From Sulfuricurvum sp. PD_MW2 (lineage in GTDB: Bacteria; Campylobacterota; Campylobacteria; Campylobacterales; Sulfurimonadaceae): DNA of 36,006 nucleotides. A model generated the notes under the pieces. It ran no database searches, was not told the DNA's origin, and saw only the letters and a program-made list of their open reading frames with translations. Position 1 is the stretch's first letter. Each line of letters begins with the position of its first letter. The stretch covers positions 1 through 36,006 of the forward strand of contig NZ_NSIU01000023.1 of assembly GCF_002633015.1 (NCBI RefSeq), read 5' to 3'. Shown here piece by piece: positions 9,063 to 16,742 of this stretch. A program made the position numbers and the translations under genes.

Positions 9063-9812
9063 CTACTCTTCGAGATAGTAGCCGACCCCTGATGCATTTT
9101 TGATAACGTCGGTAGGAAGTTTGCTGCGAAGCCGCCAAACAAGTGTACGGACACTGTTATCTGTTGCCCCTTTGCTCTCCCATACGTAATTAATCGCTTG
9201 TTGGAAATCAACAACACTGCCGAGTTGCGCTACCAAAAGACGGATAAACGCGTTCTCTTTTTTCGTGAGTTTGATTTTTTGGTTTTGGTAGAATGTCTCA
9301 CCCAACCCGGTATCGTGGCGGTACCCCTCACCGAATTCGACAATCGGTTTATCGGAGAGTTTTTTTGCATATACCAGCTTTTCAAGCTCTTCACGGTCTG
9401 ATTTGAGCTCATCTAAGCTCGAATTACGTTTTTTCTCTTCTTTGAAGCGATACAGAGCCATTTGTATTGTTGTGTGTAGATTAATCGGATCAAACGGCTT
9501 AACAATGTATCCGTATGGCTCGGTTTTTTTCGCTTTGGAGAGAATATCGTTATCCGAATGAGCGGTAAGATAGATAAACGGCATTTGGTTCTTATCACGG
9601 ATGTATTGTGCCAGTTCAATTCCATCGGTTGTTTTTTGTAATCCGATATCGATCAAAGCGATATCGGGATTATAAATTTTAATTTTATTACGTGCCGTCA
9701 CAGCATTGTCCGCTAATGAAATGACGTCATATCCTTGTTTTTCCAATGACATTTTTAGATTGATTGCGGTAACTTCATCGTCTTCGATGATTAGCACTTT
9801 TATAGTACTCAT
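9063..9812 (-). CDS. OmpR-like response regulator
   Basis: A 249-residue two-domain regulator. The receiver has the acidic pair at residues 11-12 (IIEDDE), phospho-acceptor D55 (IALIDIGL), T98-region LTAHSD and the lysine in VKPFDP. A linker and a C-terminal winged-helix DNA-binding domain follow (about 165-249, LTKKENAFIRLL through VRTLVWRLRSKL). The ATG at 9812 was chosen because AGAGAG lies just upstream and the receiver starts immediately; a further 12 codons upstream are in frame but unlikely. The gene faces the hybrid kinase tail to tail, so it probably receives phosphate from that kinase's HPt domain. A palindrome lies 36 bp upstream of its start. Confidence 0.88.
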   Translation of the reverse strand: MSTIKVLIIEDDEVTAINLKMSLEKQGYDVISLADNAVTARNKIKIYNPDIALIDIGLQKTTDGIELAQYIRDKNQMPFIYLTAHSDNDILSKAKKTEPYGYIVKPFDPINLHTTIQMALYRFKEEKKRNSSLDELKSDREELEKLVYAKKLSDKPIVEFGEGYRHDTGLGETFYQNQKIKLTKKENAFIRLLVAQLGSVVDFQQAINYVWESKGATDNSVRTLVWRLRSKLPTDVIKNASGVGYYLEE

Positions 9813-9847
9813 AAACTCTCTTTGAGATAATATTGAATTTCCATTCA

Positions 9848-9870
9848 TTTTATCACATTATATGATAAAA
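9848..9870. promoter_or_regulatory. Palindrome upstream of the response regulator
   Basis: Perfect eight-base arms TTTTATCA and TGATAAAA are separated by seven bases. A TATAAT for the minus strand lies inside the palindrome. This placement suits an operator for the response regulator at 9812 (possibly autoregulation), and it lies about 135 bp from hemN. It is not an FNR consensus (TTGAT-N4-ATCAA). The binding protein is unknown. Confidence 0.4.
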
Positions 9871-10005
9871 AGCTTAGGTTTTGACGTATAATATATTCTA
9901 TTTTGCCACCACTATTTCTGTTGGTAACAGAGGAATTTTAGGGGACATTCAATCCAACTAGGTATAATCGCGGCAATATACCTTAGATTTGAGGGACGCA
10001 GTATT

Positions 10006-11373
10006 ATGCTTGATTTTGACAAATTTACCAAATATTCCAAACCGGGACCTCGATATACCAGCTATCCGACAGCGCTGGAATTTAGTGATACCTTTGATTA
10101 TAACGGCTATCTTACAAAGCTTCATGCGCAAGATCCGTCTCGTCCTCTCTCTTTGTATTTTCATTTACCGTTTTGTAAAAATGCTTGTTACTTTTGCGGA
10201 TGTAACGTTGTGTTTACTTCCAAAGAGGACAAAAAAGAGCGCTATATTGATTATATAACCAGAGAGATGCAGATTTTAAGTACCCATATCGATGTGAACC
10301 GTCCGGTGATTCAGCTCCATTTCGGTGGAGGTACTCCGACGTTTTTTGATGCGGATCAGCTGAAGCGTATCATCGGTGCGATCAAAAGTCATTTTAAAAA
10401 TTTTGCAGAGGGTGCCGAGATCAGTTGCGAAATTGATCCACGTCACATCGATGAAGATCAAATGCGCGTGATGAGTGAGGCCGGATTTAACCGAGTTAGC
10501 TTTGGAATTCAAGATTTTGAGGAAAAAGTACAGGTTGCAGTACACCGCGTTCAGCCTTATGACATTACTAAAGCGGCGATGGATTTGGCTCGTAAATATA
10601 ATATGGTGAGTGTTAACGTCGATTTGATCTACGGATTGCCGTATCAGTCTCTGGAGACCTTTAAAAAGACGCTCGATCTCGCAATCTCACTTGATCCGGA
10701 CCGTTTTGCGGTATTTAACTATGCGCATGTGCCGTGGCTCAAAAAAACAATGCGCAAGATTGATGAGACAACATTGCCGCATCCGGCAGAGAAACTCGCA
10801 ATTATGCGTTACACCATCGACCATATGGCTGAGTGTGGGTATAAGATGATCGGAATGGACCATTTTGCCAAACCGGAAGATGAACTCTTCAAAGCAATTG
10901 AAAAAGGGGAATTGCATCGTAATTTCCAAGGCTACACTACCAAAGGCGGCGCGGATTTGATCGGTATCGGCTTGACGAGTATCGGAGAAGGGGTTGATTA
11001 TTACGCCCAAAACTTCAAAGATATGGAGAGCTATGAAGCGGCTATTGATGCGGGGAAACTCCCTTATGAGAGAGGGGTGGCATTGAATGAAGATGATCGT
11101 ATCCGTCAGTATGTCATTATGGAACTTATGAGTAATTTCAAACTCGATATCAACCGATTTGAGCGGTTATACGGGGTGAAATTCAAAGAGTATTTTGCAG
11201 ACGCGATCGAAGCGTTGAAACCGTATGAAGCGGATGGATTGCTTAGTATCTCTGATGCTTCGATAGAGTGTTTGCCGACAGGAACCTTATTGATTCGAAA
11301 TATTGCCATGCCGTTTGATGCATACATGAAACGACATGCCGCGTCTGATAAAGCTTTTAGTAAAACGGTGTAA
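10006..11373 (+). CDS. hemN: Oxygen-independent coproporphyrinogen III oxidase
   Basis: Radical-SAM enzyme that decarboxylates coproporphyrinogen III to protoporphyrinogen IX in anaerobic or microaerobic heme synthesis. The cluster motif C57-X3-C61-X2-C64-X-C66 is the HemN form (CxxxCxxCxC), with Y51 and HLPF just before it. The GGGTP motif and the C-terminal HemN domain follow. The 455-residue length matches E. coli HemN (457) and argues against the shorter HemW-like proteins. The ATG is preceded by GAGGG. A TATAAT at 9963-9968 is a possible -10. It opens a six-gene run on the plus strand. Confidence 0.95.
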   Translation: MLDFDKFTKYSKPGPRYTSYPTALEFSDTFDYNGYLTKLHAQDPSRPLSLYFHLPFCKNACYFCGCNVVFTSKEDKKERYIDYITREMQILSTHIDVNRPVIQLHFGGGTPTFFDADQLKRIIGAIKSHFKNFAEGAEISCEIDPRHIDEDQMRVMSEAGFNRVSFGIQDFEEKVQVAVHRVQPYDITKAAMDLARKYNMVSVNVDLIYGLPYQSLETFKKTLDLAISLDPDRFAVFNYAHVPWLKKTMRKIDETTLPHPAEKLAIMRYTIDHMAECGYKMIGMDHFAKPEDELFKAIEKGELHRNFQGYTTKGGADLIGIGLTSIGEGVDYYAQNFKDMESYEAAIDAGKLPYERGVALNEDDRIRQYVIMELMSNFKLDINRFERLYGVKFKEYFADAIEALKPYEADGLLSISDASIECLPTGTLLIRNIAMPFDAYMKRHAASDKAFSKTV

Positions 11374-11375
11374 CT

Positions 11376-12653
11376 ATGGAAACACGTCAAATTTTCCCTT
11401 TTACCGATACGTCGGATGCTTGTATCAAATGCGGTAAATGTATCCCGGTCTGTACGATTCATAATGTGAATGCCGATGAGGTTACCTCTCCGCGCGGTTT
11501 TATCGATTTGCTCGGTGCATATCAGCGCGGACAGTTGGAGTTGGATAAAAATGCCAAAGCTATTTTTGAGAGCTGCTTTTTGTGTACCAATTGTACCGAT
11601 GTTTGTCCAAAAGCGCTTCCGACCGATATGGTGATTGAACAGGTACGTGCCGATATCGCAGACAAATACGGTATTGCATGGTTCAAACGGGCATTCTTTT
11701 ATCTTTTGCGTCATCGTACGACCATGGATATATTGTTTAAACTCGGATACGTATTTCAGACCTGCGGCTTTAAGATCAAAGCAGAGATCAATTCGATGCA
11801 GCCGAGATTTAATCTCCCTATCATTAAAAAAGACCGTTTGCTGCCGTCGATGGGCAAAACCTCATTTATGAACAGTTATCCGGAAAATATTTCCAACGGA
11901 GGAAAACGTCGTGTGGCGATCTTTATCGGGTGCTTGGGGAACTATAACTATACTGAAATCGGTAAAGGGCTTTTGGAAATTTTAGAGGCATTGAATATCG
12001 ATGCATTTATTCCCAAAAAACAGCTTTGCTGTGGAGCACCGGCGTATTTTACCGGGGATTTTGCTACGGTCGATCATAACGCTAAAAAGAATATTGTTTA
12101 TTTTGAAAGCTTTATCGATGAAGTGGAAGCGATCATTATTCCTGAAGCGACCTGCAGTGCGATGGTTAAAATCGATTATGAACATTTTTTCCATGATCAG
12201 CCTGAATGGCTGGAGCGTGCAAAAAAATTGAAACATAAGATTTTCATGGCAACTGAGTGGTTGGAGCAAAAAACGGAACTTAAAGCACTGCTGGCTTCCA
12301 AAGGGCGCAGTGATTTGAGTGTTACGTATCATGATCCGTGTCATGCCCGTAAAATGCAGGGTGTTTATAAAGAGCCTCGAGCATTGGTCTCGCAAAACTA
12401 TACCATTACCGAGATGAGTGACCCGAACGCTTGCTGCGGTTTTGGCGGTGTAACGATGCAGACGGAAAATTTCCATTTTGCTCAAGCTGCAGGAAAACCA
12501 AAGGCTGCTATGATTGCTAAAACGGGGGCAAACGTAGTCACTGCCGAGTGCAGTGCATGTCGAATGCAGATCAACAATTCGATGAATGAAGCGGACTTGG
12601 ATGTTGTATTTAAAAATCCGATTGAATTGATTGCCGAGGCATTGCGTCAATGA
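11376..12653 (+). CDS. Iron-sulfur CCG-domain oxidoreductase subunit (GlcF/HdrD-like)
   Basis: A 425-residue protein with two [4Fe-4S] ferredoxin motifs (C16xxC19xxC22xxxC26, and a second CxxCxxCxxxCP starting near residue 67), then two cysteine-rich CCG domains (CCGAPAYFTGD near 215 and CCGFGGVTM near 352). This architecture is shared by glycolate oxidase subunit GlcF, anaerobic GlpC, LutA and HdrD. CCG domains bind a further cluster and serve electron transfer with a flavoprotein partner. No FAD-binding glcD-like partner is present here, so the substrate is open. It starts two bases after hemN and overlaps the next gene by four bases (ATGA), indicating one transcript. Confidence 0.85.
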   Translation: METRQIFPFTDTSDACIKCGKCIPVCTIHNVNADEVTSPRGFIDLLGAYQRGQLELDKNAKAIFESCFLCTNCTDVCPKALPTDMVIEQVRADIADKYGIAWFKRAFFYLLRHRTTMDILFKLGYVFQTCGFKIKAEINSMQPRFNLPIIKKDRLLPSMGKTSFMNSYPENISNGGKRRVAIFIGCLGNYNYTEIGKGLLEILEALNIDAFIPKKQLCCGAPAYFTGDFATVDHNAKKNIVYFESFIDEVEAIIIPEATCSAMVKIDYEHFFHDQPEWLERAKKLKHKIFMATEWLEQKTELKALLASKGRSDLSVTYHDPCHARKMQGVYKEPRALVSQNYTITEMSDPNACCGFGGVTMQTENFHFAQAAGKPKAAMIAKTGANVVTAECSACRMQINNSMNEADLDVVFKNPIELIAEALRQ

Positions 12654-13147
12654 CCACCATGGAAGTCGAATCGTTTCTAGAGACGTTTCAGACTCTCGTG
12701 ATGGCTTCCCTGACGCCTGAGGGGAATCCTCATGCCAGTACGGCACCGTATGTACGCGCGGGAAATGATTTTTATATTCTTATCAGTACCGTTGCCCAAC
12801 ACGGTCGTAATCTTCTTGTTCACTCTAATGTTTCTCTTCTCTTTGTCGAAGATGAGTTCCGGTGGGTTCAACCCTTTGCCCGTAAACGGGTGACGATTGA
12901 AGCGGTAGCATCACAGATTACTCGGGATGAGGAGACGTATGGAATCGTGATTGAACGGTTTCGTGCCCATTTTGATCCGGAGTTGATTACCTCTTTGAGC
13001 CAAATGGGAGATTTTCATCTCTTCAAGCTCTCCCCTCAAAGCGGCAGTGTTGTAATGGGATTTGGAAAAGCCTATCGATTGAATGAAAACCTGCAGGTGC
13101 AAACACAGATCATGGGTCAGCACCAAAAAGGTCACGGCAATGGATAA
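12650..13147 (+). CDS. FMN-binding split-barrel protein (HugZ/PNPOx-like)
   Basis: A 165-residue protein of the pyridoxamine-5'-phosphate oxidase-like split-barrel superfamily. The N-terminal strand pattern (VMASLTPEGNPHASTAPYV, then FYILISTVAQHGRNL) matches the HugZ-type heme-utilisation group found in Campylobacterota, whose best-known member degrades heme. It is shorter than H. pylori HugZ (about 250 residues) and lacks the long N-terminal extension. The hemN context fits a heme-related role, but the sequence alone cannot separate heme oxygenase, flavin binding or another activity. It overlaps the preceding gene by ATGA and the next by eight bases. Confidence 0.75.
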   Translation: MTTMEVESFLETFQTLVMASLTPEGNPHASTAPYVRAGNDFYILISTVAQHGRNLLVHSNVSLLFVEDEFRWVQPFARKRVTIEAVASQITRDEETYGIVIERFRAHFDPELITSLSQMGDFHLFKLSPQSGSVVMGFGKAYRLNENLQVQTQIMGQHQKGHGNG

Positions 13148-13475
13148 ACTTCTCATCGTATGGAGCAGCGGAGAGATTGAAGTGGCTAAAAAGCTGGTGT
13201 TGCTCTATGGAAGCGTTATTTTGCCCCGTGGTTACTGGGATGAAGCACATATCATGATTTGGGGCCCTTCGGCAAAGCTTTTGGCTGAAAACGATGAATT
13301 GCAAGCTATGGTTGGAAAAGTCCTCGAGAGCGGGGTAAAAGCCTCTGTGTGTGTCGTATGCAGCGATGATTATGGTGTGAGCGATCAGCTCCGCTCTTTA
13401 GGCATCGAGCCGACCCATACGGGAGAGTTTTTAACACAAGCGCTCAAAAACGACTGGAAAGTCATAACGTTTTAA
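13140..13475 (+). CDS. DsrE-family small protein
   Basis: A 111-residue protein with the Rossmann-like DsrE/DsrF fold pattern: LLIVWSSGEIEVAKKLVLLYG, then AHIMIWGPSAKLLAEN, then KASVCVVCSDDYGVSDQLRSLGI. Family members bind or relay sulfur, but many are uncharacterised. Cysteines are present in VCVVCSDD (about residues 75-78). I start it at ATG 13140 because an AAGG lies eight bases upstream and the core strand begins directly; a longer in-frame start at 13083 would bury it in the previous gene. It overlaps that gene by eight bases. Confidence 0.75.
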   Translation: MDKLLIVWSSGEIEVAKKLVLLYGSVILPRGYWDEAHIMIWGPSAKLLAENDELQAMVGKVLESGVKASVCVVCSDDYGVSDQLRSLGIEPTHTGEFLTQALKNDWKVITF

Positions 13476-13484
13476 AGGAATCTC

Positions 13485-14060
13485 ATGGTGATCGATCCTC
13501 AATCTCTTGATGTAGGTACCGTCTACAAATTGATGAGCAACACTATTTTTCCCCGTCCTATCGCATGGATTTCAACGGAAGGGGAAACAGGTGTGAATCT
13601 CGCACCTTTTAGCTATTTTATCCCTGTCTCTTCTGAACCCCCGTGTGTGATGGTTTCCATCGGGCAAAGTGAAGAAGGTGGACTCAAAGATACCGCGAAA
13701 AACATCCTTTTGCACTCTAAAGCGACGATCTCACTTGCGGATGATCATAAAGCAGGTCTCATTGATGCAACGGCAGAAGCATTCGCGTATGGGGTGAATG
13801 AGGCTGAAAAATTTGGTATTGCGATGGCAAAAATAGCTGATGAATATCCTCCTTGTGTGGCTGATGCCAAAGCGGCATTATTGTGTTCTCTTCACCAAGA
13901 GGTCTCTTTAAACGGTAGCGAACAAATCATCCTCTTTTTAAAAATCGATGCCTTTTATTATGCCGATGAAGTCGTCGATGAACGCTATAACGTGAAATTG
14001 GAAAATATCGGACGTGTCGGGCGTGATTATCTTGTCGATGCGAAACGGATGAAGGTTTAA
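13485..14060 (+). CDS. Flavin reductase-like domain protein
   Basis: A 191-residue FMN-binding split-barrel protein of the flavin reductase-like family: the FPRPIAWISTEG segment followed by NLAPFSYFIPVSSEPPCVMVSIGQ is the typical FMN-contacting region near residues 20-60. Such proteins reduce or bind FMN and often serve as electron-transfer partners. It has a clear AGGA before the ATG, nine bases after the DsrE-like gene. It is the second split-barrel flavoprotein in this operon. The physiological partner is not evident. Confidence 0.82.
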   Translation: MVIDPQSLDVGTVYKLMSNTIFPRPIAWISTEGETGVNLAPFSYFIPVSSEPPCVMVSIGQSEEGGLKDTAKNILLHSKATISLADDHKAGLIDATAEAFAYGVNEAEKFGIAMAKIADEYPPCVADAKAALLCSLHQEVSLNGSEQIILFLKIDAFYYADEVVDERYNVKLENIGRVGRDYLVDAKRMKV

Positions 14061-14062
14061 GT

Positions 14063-14875
14063 ATGGAATTTTGGAATCATATTTACGAGCACTTCAATCC
14101 TGTAGCAATCAATCTTGGGTCGATTCCGGTTCATTGGTATGGATTAATGTATGTTTTGGCACTTTTGAGTGCTCTTGTGATCGCGAAATGGATTGTGCAA
14201 AAAGATAATATTGCAATCACCAAAGAACAGTTAGACGATTATTTTATTTATGCGGAGATCGGTGTCATTTTAGGCGCACGATTAGGGTATGTCCTCTTCT
14301 ACGATACTCATACCGCCTACTATGTGAGTCATCCGTGGCAAATTTTTAACCCGTTTATTGACGGTCAGTTCGTCGGGATTCGAGGTATGAGTTTTCACGG
14401 TGCCATTGTCGGCTTTTTGATCGCTTCCTATCTGTATCATCGTCGTCATGGGATTGCGTTTGGTTTGTTGATGGATTTGGTTGCGGTATCGGTTCCGCTC
14501 GGGTATGTGTTCGGTCGAATCGGTAATTTCCTGAATCAAGAGTTGGTGGGGCGTGCGACTGATGTGCCGTGGGGTATATACGTGTATGATACCCTCCGAC
14601 ACCCTTCACAGCTTTATGAAGCATTTGTGGAGGGGATTGTAGTCTTTGCGATTATCTATCTTTATCGTAAGCGCAAAGCTTTTGAGGGGGAATTGATCTT
14701 GCTCTATGGATTCTGTTATGGAATCGGACGAGGTCTGGTCGAATTTTATCGCGCACCTGATGCTCAGATCGGCTATATCGTCGGTCAATGGATGACGCTT
14801 GGAATGGCCCTTAGTTTTGCGATGGCGGGTGTTTCAGCACTCTTGTGGATCTATTTTAAAAAGCAAACCCGTTAA
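14063..14875 (+). CDS. lgt: Prolipoprotein diacylglyceryl transferase
   Basis: Inner-membrane enzyme that transfers diacylglycerol from phosphatidylglycerol to the lipobox cysteine of prolipoproteins. It is 270 residues with about seven hydrophobic segments. The Lgt signature GRIGNFLNQELVGR lies near residues 151-164, and the FHGAIVG loop (about 112-118) holds the conserved histidine. It closes the hemN operon, starting two bases after the flavin-reductase-like gene with AAGG upstream. Its stop codon overlaps that of the convergent sensor kinase by two bases. Confidence 0.95.
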   Translation: MEFWNHIYEHFNPVAINLGSIPVHWYGLMYVLALLSALVIAKWIVQKDNIAITKEQLDDYFIYAEIGVILGARLGYVLFYDTHTAYYVSHPWQIFNPFIDGQFVGIRGMSFHGAIVGFLIASYLYHRRHGIAFGLLMDLVAVSVPLGYVFGRIGNFLNQELVGRATDVPWGIYVYDTLRHPSQLYEAFVEGIVVFAIIYLYRKRKAFEGELILLYGFCYGIGRGLVEFYRAPDAQIGYIVGQWMTLGMALSFAMAGVSALLWIYFKKQTR

Positions 14876-16077
14876 AAACGGATACAGAAGTGATGTATCC
14901 CCTCTTCATACTCGTAGTGTAAATTAAAGCGGTGGAGGTCACATACCGCTTGAGCGATATAAAGTCCCAATCCTAAACCACCGTCTCCACGTTCGGTGAC
15001 AAATGCCTGCAATGCTTCTTCGACGGGCCGTTTGAGCGGTTCACCGCTATTGCGAATACAGATTTTTTCTCCGTCGCAGTCTATATGGATCGGATACGAT
15101 GTCGCATGCCGTACCGCGTTATCGATAAGATTTTGAAGTGCACTGGTAAAGAGCTCACTGTCTACCAAAATACTCTGCGTGCATCCGCTGAGCTTGAGCA
15201 CACCTTCTTCAATCATCAGATTGTCGATCGCGGTTTGGATCATGGAATCAAGGCTTTTTGGACTTTTGGAGAGGGAAAAAGCATGCATCTTTTCAATCTC
15301 GGCCATTTGTCGAATCAAATGTTCCAACCGTAAAAACAACTTGGCAAGCAAGTTTCGGTTAGGACTCGGTTCTTCAAGTTCAACGATCAATTTTCCTTTG
15401 GTAATCGGCGTTTTGAGCTCATGCATGATATTTCGCAAAAAGAGCTCACGCGATTTTTTAAGACGGTTTTGTTTTTGCAGTGCATCGTGAAAAGCGTTGG
15501 AGATAAGGGCAATTTCGTCTTTCCCGTTGTTTGGCTCATCGGTAATCTCTTCTCCCTCGCCATAGCGCTGTATTTGCTCATACAGGTGCTTTAGTGGCTT
15601 GAGATTATTCCATAAAAGTAGGTACATACTGACCAATCCGCTCATCAGAGCAAAGAATAAAAACCAGACGAAATAGAATGTCGTCTCTTCCGCCATATCA
15701 CGGTAGTACATGGTACAGTGGTCACGTTCTAATGCATAAATAAAGCCGTTATTATCTTTGAAAATAGTGACGTTGACATTGCGTGAATGGAGCTTTTCCC
15801 GCATAGGACGAGGAAGATGGATCGGTTCATAATGAGGAGCAATGTTGTTGATCAGTTTGAACCCCGCCTCTTTAAGCTCTTTGTTTTGTTCGACGCAGCT
15901 TTGTATGGTTGATTCTTCTAAAATGCGTGAGAGCTCCATAGATCTGTGCGCAAGCAGGTGAAACTTTTGTTCTTTTTGTTCATTGAGTGCCGAAATAAAG
16001 AGGAGAAACAAAACAATAATAGCTAATGCAAAAAAAGCATGAAGTTTAAAAAAAACAGAGTGACGACGAGAAATCAT
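14872..16077 (-). CDS. ArsS-like sensor histidine kinase
   Basis: A 401-residue membrane kinase. A first transmembrane segment follows MISRRHSVFFKLHAFF, then a periplasmic domain (about 40-130) with a cysteine (SCVEQN), a second transmembrane segment, HAMP-like linker, DHp with H219 in HELKTPITKGKLIVELEE, and an ATPase domain with NLIDNAVRHA, CIRNSGEPL and GLGLGLYI. The HELKTPxxKGK form and ISRRxSVFFK start resemble the ArsS acid-response kinases of Helicobacter and related Campylobacterota. The start at 16077 gives a four-base ATGA overlap with the regulator upstream; an in-frame extension upstream reads through the regulator gene and is rejected. The sensed signal is unknown here. Confidence 0.87.
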   Translation of the reverse strand: MISRRHSVFFKLHAFFALAIIVLFLLFISALNEQKEQKFHLLAHRSMELSRILEESTIQSCVEQNKELKEAGFKLINNIAPHYEPIHLPRPMREKLHSRNVNVTIFKDNNGFIYALERDHCTMYYRDMAEETTFYFVWFLFFALMSGLVSMYLLLWNNLKPLKHLYEQIQRYGEGEEITDEPNNGKDEIALISNAFHDALQKQNRLKKSRELFLRNIMHELKTPITKGKLIVELEEPSPNRNLLAKLFLRLEHLIRQMAEIEKMHAFSLSKSPKSLDSMIQTAIDNLMIEEGVLKLSGCTQSILVDSELFTSALQNLIDNAVRHATSYPIHIDCDGEKICIRNSGEPLKRPVEEALQAFVTERGDGGLGLGLYIAQAVCDLHRFNLHYEYEEGIHHFCIRF

Positions 16078-16736
16078 AGGGTAAACTGATACCCCATTCC
16101 ACGAATGGAGCGGATAAGGGTAGGGTGTTTTGGGTTGGGTTCCACTTTTTGCCGGATTCGGCTGATAAGAACGTCGATACTTCGTTCCGAACTTTCCCAT
16201 CCTATCGATTCGACATTGTTGGCGATGAAATCACGAGAGATAATTTGGCGACGGTGTTTGATGAGCAAACCGAGAAGCTCAAATTCGGCGCGGGTGAGTG
16301 GAATCAGTTCCCCTTCTTTGTAAATTCCGTTTTCATCGACGCGAAACATTTCACTGCTCGCCTGTATCGTTTTGCCGTTGATACGTCGCAGGAGACTTTG
16401 GATACGGGCTACCAGTTCTCTGGGCTCATAGGGCTTTGGGAGGTAGTCATCGGCACCGAGTTCCAGTGCGATTACTTTATCTCCCAAATCACTCCGAGCC
16501 GAGGAGATGATGATCGGGATGTCGCTGCGCTCACGAAGCGCTTTGCACACATCCAATCCATCCATATCGGGAAGAGTAAGATCAAGCAGTACTAAATCAT
16601 ACGATTCGATTGCCAAAGAGTTTAGCGCTGCTTTGGGATGGGCGTAAGAGATCACCTCCATCTGATAACGGCTCAGATACTGCGTTAGCAGATCTGAGAT
16701 TTCGAGGTCATCTTCAATCAGGAGGATTTTGATCAT
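16074..16736 (-). CDS. ArsR-like (OmpR family) response regulator
   Basis: A 220-residue regulator. The receiver has E8-D9-D10, phospho-acceptor D52 (VLLDLTLPDMDG), and LPKPYEPRE with the conserved lysine near 102. The winged-helix DNA-binding domain (about 125-220) ends in RSIRGMGYQFTL, the usual OmpR-family tail. It lies between the periplasmic metal-binding protein (6 bp gap) and its kinase (4 bp overlap), so the three are one operon. The name ArsR refers to the Helicobacter acid-response regulator family and not to arsenic repressors; orthology is an inference. Confidence 0.88.
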   Translation of the reverse strand: MIKILLIEDDLEISDLLTQYLSRYQMEVISYAHPKAALNSLAIESYDLVLLDLTLPDMDGLDVCKALRERSDIPIIISSARSDLGDKVIALELGADDYLPKPYEPRELVARIQSLLRRINGKTIQASSEMFRVDENGIYKEGELIPLTRAEFELLGLLIKHRRQIISRDFIANNVESIGWESSERSIDVLISRIRQKVEPNPKHPTLIRSIRGMGYQFTL

Positions 16737-16742
16737 ATGAAA

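Noticed and set aside
11982-12746. Minus-strand open frame of 254 codons opposite the Fe-S CCG protein gene
   Set aside because: The plus-strand gene has clear cluster and CCG motifs; the antisense frame has no domain pattern and a biased, shadow-like composition.
16078-16200. N-terminal extension of the ArsS-like kinase
   Set aside because: It runs through the regulator's coding sequence in another frame; the ATGA overlap and membrane segment fix the start at 16077.
16125-16595. Plus-strand open frame of 156 codons opposite the ArsR-like regulator
   Set aside because: Antisense shadow of a well-supported response regulator; no ribosome binding site or motif.
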